Source: Delphinapterus leucas (Eukaryota; Chordata; Mammalia; Artiodactyla; Monodontidae). From it: 64,000 nt of DNA. Each line of letters starts with the position of its first letter. Position 1 is the first letter of the stretch. The position numbers were made by a program, and so were the translations under genes. The notes under the pieces were generated by a model. That model saw nothing but the letters and a program-made list of their open reading frames with translations, had not been told where the DNA came from and searched no databases. Positions 57,850 to 64,000 of this stretch are shown here, in pieces. Where the stretch lies: contig NW_022098049.1 in the NCBI RefSeq assembly GCF_002288925.2, forward strand, positions 5,944,846 to 6,008,845, given 5' to 3'.

Positions 57850-57983
57850 CACTAGTCCCCGGAGGGAGGCCTTCTTTCAGGATTATCAAGGGCAGCATGG
57901 TTTTTCTTTAGTCATCACTAGTCCCCGGAGGGAGGCCTTCTTTCAGGATTATCAAGGGCAGCATGGTTTTTCTTTAGTCATCA
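57850..57983 (+). repeat. Perfect 66 bp tandem duplication at a gap
   Basis: Unit 1 is 57850-57915 and unit 2 is 57916-57981, identical by eye; two further bases (ca) begin a third unit at the edge of the N run. Likely an assembly artefact or a collapsed tandem repeat. Confidence 0.95.
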
Positions 57984-57993
57984 NNNNNNNNNN
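57984..57993. other. Assembly gap (10 N)
   Basis: Ten N characters. The true length and content are unknown. Confidence 1.
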
Positions 57994-58064
57994 TCTACCA
58001 TGTTTTAGAAAATAGCAGTGACCAATGGGCAGACCCAGAGGAGAGCGATGCTGAAGAGAAGGAG

Positions 58065-58150
58065 ATCAAACACGCACTTTACATACATTTTCACAGAGTC
58101 CTGTGGCCACCCTGTAAGGAAGGAGCACTTATTAGTCCCATTTTCCTGTG
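58065..58150 (-). mobile_element. MIR, left piece
   Basis: cactttacatacattttcac, then cattttcctgtgtgg. Probably one element with the piece at 58375. Confidence 0.5.
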
Positions 58151-58374
58151 TGGTAGTTGACTAGAATAACCAACGTCTGCTGGTTCGTCTGGGAATTCCC
58201 CAGATTTCACCCTGAAAATTCCACACCCTCACAATCTCTCAGTCTTGGACCAGTTGGGATATCTGGTCACCTGAGGCGGATCTGAGATTCTACATCTACT
58301 GCAAAGAGCATCCTCATAAACTTTGCGTTCTCCTGCCTCTTCCCCATGATATCTTCTGATCGTTCAACCAGGTT
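58151..58374. mobile_element. Possible insertion within a MIR
   Basis: About 220 bp between two MIR pieces. Ends such as ggtagttgactagaataacc and gggatatctggtcacctgag could belong to an old DNA transposon, not identified. Confidence 0.3.
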
Positions 58375-58520
58375 GTAATTTTGGGATGTTATATCCAGTT
58401 TACTGATGGGGAAATGGAAGCTTAGAGAGATTAATGACTTGCTCAGTATCTAATGACTAAGCAGAGACAGAGGCAGTTTTGGAATCCAGCTCTCTTGGGC
58501 TCTGAGGCTCTTCTGTACAA
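58375..58520 (-). mobile_element. MIR, right piece
   Basis: tttactgatggggaaatgga, agcttagagagattaatgac, cttgggctctgaggctcttc. Confidence 0.65.
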
Positions 58521-59095
58521 GTCCAGTTGAAAGGTAAGTACTAACAGGTGTGAAGAAGAAGCAGTGGCTTATCTGGGGACTCTACCCTCTGCTCTCAAGA
58601 GTCCCTAGTGAAATTTCATCTTAAGCCCTTTAATGTTTTATTCCAGAAAGCCTTTATGGCTTCCTGACCCTGGGCATAATACAAAGCAGCAGGGAAGGGG
58701 ATGCAGTGAAGGATGCCAGTAAGGACAGCTGGATTCCAGGGGATGCTGCGAGGAACAAACAGTGGTCCAGTCTTTATCGTCAGGTGGCCAGCAGACAACT
58801 TAGACTTGGGGTCAAGGCCTTGTGAGGGAGGGCCAGCTTAGAGAGGGCAGGGGACAGGGAGTGAAGAGGGGTTAGAGGGGTAGGGCTGGGCCTCTCTTCA
58901 TGCAGCAACCAATCTGTCCGAGGGAAGGGCCTTCCTTCATGTGAGTCTGATTTGACATGACAGCCCAGACCAGCTGGCAGGAACTGCACACACTGGGAGT
59001 GTCCTCTGTCCTAAGACTGTCCTTCACAAGCATGTCTACTCTGCTCTTTTTCCTCCCAGTGCACTTAAACAAATCATATTTGAAACGGGTTGCTG
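58521..59095. other. Unassigned non-coding sequence
   Basis: Nothing recognised. Confidence 0.45.
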
Positions 59096-59099
59096 ATGC

Positions 59100-59165
59100 C
59101 CTGTATTTATTCATCCTCTCATCCAACATTTACTGTGTGCCCAGTGTGTACCAGGGTCCTGTGTG
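59100..59165 (-). mobile_element. L2 end remnant
   Basis: ctcatccaacatttactgtg, cagtgtgtaccagggtcctg. Confidence 0.5.
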
Positions 59166-59204
59166 AAGAGGAGTGATGATTCATTGAGAAGACAGTGACA
59201 GAAG

Positions 59205-59440
59205 CAAGTCAAAGTGCTGTGTGTAAGAGCAAAGGGCTTGGCGTGTTCTCATACCCGAGTTTCCATCCTGGCTCTGTGACCTTGATTAAGTTGCTTAAAA
59301 CTTTCTCTGAGCCTCAGTCTTTTCATCTGTAAAATGGGGTTTTATTAATTGTACAACTGCTGTGAGGATCACATGCAGAGATACCTGTTTAGTGCTAAGT
59401 CTAGTGCCTGTTACATAGTAATAACTCAATTCATGATAAC
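59205..59440 (+). mobile_element. MIR, first of three in a row
   Basis: ttccatcctggctctgtgac, ctgagcctcagtcttttcat, ctgtgaggatcacatgcaga, ctagtgcctgttacatagta. Confidence 0.85.
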
Positions 59441-59645
59441 TGTTTTTCTAGTTTTACTACTTACCAGCTCTGCAAGCTAGTTAATTTCTCTATGCATCAG
59501 TTTCCATTCTGTAGAATGGGTATCGTACTGTTATCATACAAGTATGTTGTGATAATTAAATCAGCTGGTACACGCAAAGCACTTAGAACAATGCCCAGCA
59601 TACAATATAAATTGAATATATAATAGTGATTATTACCAAATACTA
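59441..59645 (+). mobile_element. MIR, second of three
   Basis: tactacttaccagctctgca, tatgcatcagtttccattct, aaagcacttagaacaatgcc. Confidence 0.8.
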
Positions 59646-59844
59646 ATAGTAATACATGCTACAACAGATATGGACAGAAAATAAGATATTTAGGGGAGAC
59701 TTCTAGGAAAATGGGTGGGAAGGCATTTCAAGGAAAGCGGCAGCATGGTAAGATATGAGGGGTGTGTAGATGCACATTCTAAAGTGCTAGCTCAGATTGG
59801 AGATTGGGGTCAGAAAATGGGCAGAGGGTGGACGGGCGCTAGAA

Positions 59845-60045
59845 TAATCCAAAATCCAGGTTCTGCCAGTTATTAGCTAGTGACTTACCCTGTCCAAGCT
59901 TCAGCCTCCTCACCAGTAACACATAGCTAATGGTTTCTGCTTTTTAATGTCAGTTTCAGGATGAGGTGACATCACTTCTGTAATTGCTCAACCAGAGCCA
60001 GGCACAAAGGAGACCCTCAATAAGAAGCATCTAATCATTATGATT
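59845..60045 (+). mobile_element. MIR, third of three
   Basis: atccaggttctgccagttat, caagcttcagcctcctcacc, agccaggcacaaaggagacc. Confidence 0.7.
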
Positions 60046-60204
60046 TTTTTCGCTCAAGAATGTGATGAAGGGTGTGAGGGGACCAAGAGACGGAGACCGT
60101 GCTGTGGAGGTAAATTGTGATCAGATTGGAAGGAGTAGTTTATAACAACCTAGAAAATGGAGACTTTTTTTTCCTGGAAGCCATGGGGGAGCACATCGGC
60201 TCTG

Positions 60205-60660
60205 TGTCCCTTTTTAAAAATTATTATTATTTTAAATCGAAGTATAGTTCTCTTACAATAGTATATTAGTTTCAGGTATACAACACAGTGATTCCATACC
60301 TTTATAGATTACACACCATACCAAGTTATTATAATATTATTGACCATATTCCCTGTGCTGTACATTATTACATCCCTGTGACTTATTTATGTGACAACCG
60401 GTAGTTTGTACCTCTTAGGCTCTTTCTTTTTTGTTTTTTTAGCAGTACGCGGGCCTCTCACTGCTGTGGCCTCTCCTGCTGCGGAGCACAGGCTCCGGAC
60501 GCGCAGGCTCAGCGGCCATGGCTCACGGGCCCAGCCGTTCCACGGCATGTGGGATCCTCCTGGACCGGGGCACAAACCCGTGTCCCCTGCATCGGCAGGT
60601 GGACTCTCAACCACTGCGCCACCAGGGAAGCCCTTAGGCTCTTTCTTGATGCTGCACTGG
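60205..60660 (-). mobile_element. L1 3' end, split by a CHR SINE
   Basis: Antisense L1 tail: aaatcgaagtatagttctct, tagtttcaggtatacaacac, cctgtgctgtacattattac, gtagtttgtacctctta at the SINE border. Only a few bases may continue to the right of the SINE. Confidence 0.75.
60429..60633 (-). mobile_element. CHR SINE (cetacean type) inside L1
   Basis: Short, interrupted T-tail (tttttgttttttt). The 14 bp target duplication ttaggctctttctt is perfect (60415-60428 and 60634-60647). Several CpG decays in the body. Confidence 0.96.
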
Positions 60661-61370
60661 CTCCACTCCTCCCTGAGCCCAGCTTCTGAGCTCAAATCCC
60701 TGGGTTTCGTCAGTCTAAATTTACCCTCATGGTAACTGTTCACTCTGTCTCATCAGCTTGTGAGCAGAAGAACTCGTGGAGGCCGAAACTGGGAGGAGGG
60801 AGGGAGGGAGGGAGGAAAGAAAGGAAGAGAAAAAAGAACGCTTCAGGGAGCAGGGCTACCCAGTGTTGACTGCAAGTTGTGGGCATTGGCCAGTCCCCCT
60901 GAAATAACTCCTAAGGGCAGAGTTGGTGCATGTGTCTTTGAACATTAAAATTAGAGTGAACCAAGATTAAATGCTCCCGAGAAACTGACCAGCCTAACAT
61001 TTTCCTCCTCCCTCTCTCTTTTTATAACTATGACCACAGTAGTCATTCAATTGGAAACATATTCTGTCCCTGGTTGCTCCAACACTGGCACTAGATCATT
61101 CCCAGGGCTTGATATTTTTATTAAATGCACACTGCCGTTATTTTCTGCTGGGGCTAAAAATACATCTGACTGAGCAGCAAAGACTCAGATGGGGCCTCCC
61201 CCCTGTTCTCTCGGAGGCCAGGACCAGGCAGGACGAACAGATTGATGGGCCTCCCAATTACCTTAGGTAGCACCTCATTTCCAAGGAAAACTGCCCCAGA
61301 TACTAATATAACTGTAAAAATAAAGATGGAGTTCCAGCCTGAAAGAATGAATAATGGGAATCTACATCCC
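60661..61370. other. Unassigned, repeat-poor
   Basis: A purine run (ggga)n lies at about 60793-60845. The rest (61020-61370) has no recognised fossil and no exon. Confidence 0.45.
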
Positions 61371-61374
61371 TAAC

Positions 61375-61765
61375 CTCACTTACTACCAACGGTTTTTTGC
61401 TTCCCGCTACCCCATGTCACCATTTCAAGTCACTTTATGTACTTTCAAGCCCCCTAGTTTTTGTAGATGCTGTTCCCTTGCCCGGAAAGCTGTTCCTTCC
61501 TCTCTCGCTGTGAGTTTTTGATTGTCTCTTCGTCTCAGCTCAAGCACCATTGTGTTTTCTGAGCCCATGGTCTGCCTGAGGTGCTCCCTGTCTGATTCCC
61601 CTGCTTCTCCTGCTTCTTCCTGCCCAAACTCATCTTCTGCATTACAATCGATGGCCTTAGGTCTGTCTGCCCATTAGAGCTTGAGTTTCTTGAAAGCAAG
61701 GATTGTGTCTTAACGACTATTATCCCCCTGGCACAGTGCTGGGCCCAACAGGGCTGGGAGTAGGG
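61375..61765 (+). mobile_element. L2 3' part
   Basis: gcccggaaagctgttccttc, gtctcagctcaagcaccatt, tctgagcccatggtctgcct, ttgaaagcaaggattgtgtc. Confidence 0.7.
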
Positions 61766-61943
61766 TGAGGCAAGTGGGACACTGAGGACACACAATTAAG
61801 ACAGTGTGGCTTTCAGGTGCTGACACTGAACTTGAAGGATTCCGAGAGTGAGCGTCCCTTTAAAGTTTACACCCAAGGCTCCTAGCTTGTCTCATCCTAG
61901 CCCCCACCCTGGGGCCCAAAGTGGTTGATCAGAAATGATTCTT

Positions 61944-62150
61944 GGGCTTCCCTGGTGGCTCAGTGGTTGAGAGTCCGCCTGCCGATGCAGGGGACGCGGG
62001 TTCGTGCCCTGGTCCGGGAGGATCCCACATGCCCCGGAGCGGCTGGGCCCGTGAGCCATGGCCGCTGAGCCTGCGCGTCCGGAGCCTGTGCTCTGCAACG
62101 GGAGAGGCCACAACAGTGACAGGCCTGCGTACCGCAAAAAAAAAAAAAAA
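61944..62150 (+). mobile_element. CHR SINE (cetacean type)
   Basis: A-box-like tggctcagtgg at 61956-61966, B-box-like ggttcgtgccc at 61999-62009, A-tail ending 62150. Direct repeat gattcttgg at 61937-61945 and 62151-62159; its last two bases overlap the gg that begins the SINE. Confidence 0.96.
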
Positions 62151-62349
62151 GATTCTTGGATGAAGGCAAGTCAATCATTTTTCCTTTTGGAAGTTCTGTC
62201 CTCTGTTGGCTTTTATGACAGCGCACCCTTCTGGTTTTCCTCCTACCAGATCCTTCTCTGCTTCCTCCTTGAATTCTTCCTCCGTCTGCTCTGGAAATGT
62301 TGCTAATGAGATGCCACTCCTCCACGCTCGCACAATATCGTCAATGTAT

Positions 62350-62530
62350 TACCCATCTGTTCATTCAATCACTCATTCATTTACTCTGGCACTAGTTGTG
62401 GAGTACTGACCTGGTGCCAGGCACTGTTGTAAGGGTTTCAAACATGGCAGAGAGAAAGCCAGAGAATGACCCTGCCTTCATGGAACTTACATTCTAATGG
62501 AACATGCAGAGATCAGAATAAAACATGTTT
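62350..62530 (-). mobile_element. L2 3' end
   Basis: ttcattcaatcactcattca, ctggtgccaggcactgttgt, catggaacttacattctaat. Confidence 0.75.
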
Positions 62531-62554
62531 AATGAAATGTTGGTTGTTATATTG

Positions 62555-62672
62555 TTCTGTAATTACTGAGAGCAAGAGCCTTGCTTTATTCATTTCAGAT
62601 TTTTGAAGCGTCTAGTAATCCATCATGGTGCTCAATACATGGATAAAAGAATGAGCACTTGAATGAATGAAT
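62555..62672 (+). mobile_element. L2 3' end with ATGA repeat
   Basis: agcaagagccttgctttatt, ggtgctcaatacatggataa, then about four aatg units. Confidence 0.65.
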
Positions 62673-62677
62673 GAATG

Positions 62678-62800
62678 GAGACCCAGTTTATTTTTTTAAT
62701 TTTAAAAAAAATTAAAAAAAATTTATTTGGAGACCCAGTTTAAATGCAAATCTTCCCTAAATAAATGCAAATAGCTTCCCTAAATTCCTTGGGCAAATTC
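62678..62800. repeat. Small local duplications and A/T tract
   Basis: ggagacccagttta occurs at about 62678 and 62730, and aatgcaaat...ttccctaaa also occurs twice. Confidence 0.7.
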
Positions 62801-62809
62801 TAATTAATT

Positions 62810-62905
62810 AGTTATTTCATTAGTTCATTCATTCATTCAACAATTGTTTATTGAGTATCTCTTCTATGCCTGGATATGTTTGAAGCACCTTAAATACACC
62901 CGTCA
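62810..62905 (-). mobile_element. L2 end
   Basis: ttcattcattcaacaattgt, ttattgagtatctcttctat. Confidence 0.6.
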
Positions 62906-62919
62906 TGGTGCCTCGTACA

Positions 62920-63060
62920 GTTTTTCAATTATTTGTTTATTTGCTTGTCTCTGGCACTCCTCAAGGACTGAGACCTTGCCTAATTGATCTCTGGATTCTC
63001 TGACCTAACACAGCACCTGGCACCTTGTAGGTGCTGAATAAAAGTTACTTGAATGAGACA
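62920..63060 (+). mobile_element. L2 3' end
   Basis: ctcctcaaggactgagacct, acagcacctggcaccttgta, ggtgctgaataaaagttact. Confidence 0.7.
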
Positions 63061-63450
63061 TATATGTTTAATAATTTACAAAGGAGAGAAATAAACCACA
63101 CCATAGTAGAGGAGGGTGGTTGACCTCTACTTCTCTGAAAATCCCTGGGTTGATGGTTTATTTATCTTAAAGTATAACAAAATGCATCAAATATCTAAGT
63201 TTGGAGGGATCACCATCCTCACTCTAAATTCCTTCCCACAACTTTCTACTTTCTGTGACTTTAGAACGTCATTATTTATTTTTTTCTCCTGGAATTACAA
63301 TGATATTGGAGGAAAACTTTGTAAAAGGTGGGGAGATTCTAAGCATCCCTGTGAATCTACAATGCCTCCAGTGCAATAGCTCAGTGAGAACTTCTCTCTG
63401 ATATCAAAGAAAGTAGTTTTCCAAAGGACTGTTACAAACCCTTCGACAAG
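63061..63450. other. Unassigned non-coding sequence
   Basis: An 87-codon plus-strand frame (63116-63379) shows no domain. Confidence 0.45.
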
Positions 63451-63454
63451 ATTC

Positions 63455-63600
63455 TGCACCTACCCCGTGGCTGAGACTTCGGCTTCAGTCTTGGAGCTGC
63501 CCCTAACTCACACCGTGACCTTGAACAAACCATTCTCCTTCTCTGGACTTAGATTCCTTCTCTGGAAAAGGAGATTATGCTAGTTAATTGCACAAATTCC
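63455..63600 (+). mobile_element. MIR fragment
   Basis: tcacaccgtgaccttgaaca, ttctctggacttagattcct. Confidence 0.55.
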
Positions 63601-64000
63601 CCTACAGTTCTGATCCTTGGAGGATTCCATCTGTCTTCTCCTCCACTCAGAGCGCTAGCTCAGGAGCATCCTTCTTTTGCCTTCTAATTACTTAATGGAC
63701 ACAAAAAATGATTTTCAGAGGAAGTACTCCTTGCTGTCCCAAGGTGGTCAGTTCACAGACATTTATCGAGCATTTGCTATGTACCAAGATCTGCTAAAAG
63801 TGGATGGTATTGCAAAGACTGTATTTCTACCCAATAAAGCTGTTGTTGAAGTATTTCAATCACTTAACCAATTCCCAAGAATATGTTATGTTGTAGTTGA
63901 TGTCAAGTGGAAGTGAAAGAAAAGTCAGGGCAGTGAGCTTTAGTTAGGGAATCACAGCCTAACTGAGGGTCAAACACCAGAGCAAGAACTCAATAAAAGC
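63601..64000. other. Unassigned, possible L2-derived middle
   Basis: The 79-codon frame at 63677-63916 includes an L2-like piece (cagacatttatcgagcattt) and has no known domain. The window ends here. Confidence 0.4.

Noticed and set aside
57850..57981. CRISPR-like or satellite array
   Set aside because: Only two identical units without spacers, at an assembly gap in a vertebrate genome.
61944..62150. tRNA gene suggested by A- and B-box-like motifs
   Set aside because: The head belongs to a SINE with a long tRNA-unrelated body, an A-tail and a target duplication, so it is a retroposon and not a tRNA gene.

Overview
This window looks like non-coding nuclear DNA from a cetacean (whale or dolphin). 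The main evidence is eight copies of a roughly 200 bp tRNA-derived SINE with the cetacean CHR form. Each has a tRNA-like head with pol III A- and B-box motifs, a GC-rich body and an A-rich tail, and each is flanked by a direct repeat of 7 to 15 bp. A ninth, shorter and more diverged CHR-like SINE lies near the left end. A 3'-end fragment of a young artiodactyl/cetacean-type L1 at about 44.3-45.3 kb agrees with this. The order Cetacea is well supported; the species is not determined.

I found no protein-coding exon, tRNA, rRNA, CRISPR array or operon. The longest open frames are explained by repeats: antisense or sense reads through SINEs and L1s, pyrimidine tracts, and a GT-rich tract. The window therefore reads as intergenic or deep intronic DNA. 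Isolated short exons cannot be excluded by eye.

Layout: 0-10 kb has a CHR SINE nested in an old MIR, an old L1 3' end, two related hAT-type elements and a younger antisense L1 3' end with an 8 bp target duplication. 10-20 kb has pyrimidine tracts, two CHR SINEs, MIR/L2/MER5/MER20 fossils and a strong 205 bp inverted duplication at 13.6-14.5 kb. 20-32 kb has two CHR SINEs, an L1 3' end that starts with an L1-5'-UTR-like motif, opposed pyrimidine and purine tracts at 25.6-26.5 kb, and a 1 kb L2. 32-46 kb has two diverged copies of one long ancient repeat, the second carrying a perfect 72 bp tandem duplication, a GT-rich tract and a CHR SINE, followed by the young L1. 46-58 kb is mostly L2/MIR fossils and sequence I could not assign, ending in a 66 bp perfect tandem duplication that abuts a 10-N assembly gap. 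58-64 kb has three head-to-tail MIRs, an L1 split by a CHR SINE, another CHR SINE and L2/MIR fossils.

The most unusual item is the inverted duplication at 13623-14488. It has two 205 bp arms with no indels and 6 mismatches around a 456 bp spacer. One flank shows which arm is the source. Repeat family names come from recognising consensus motifs by eye, so fossil boundaries are approximate to tens of bases.
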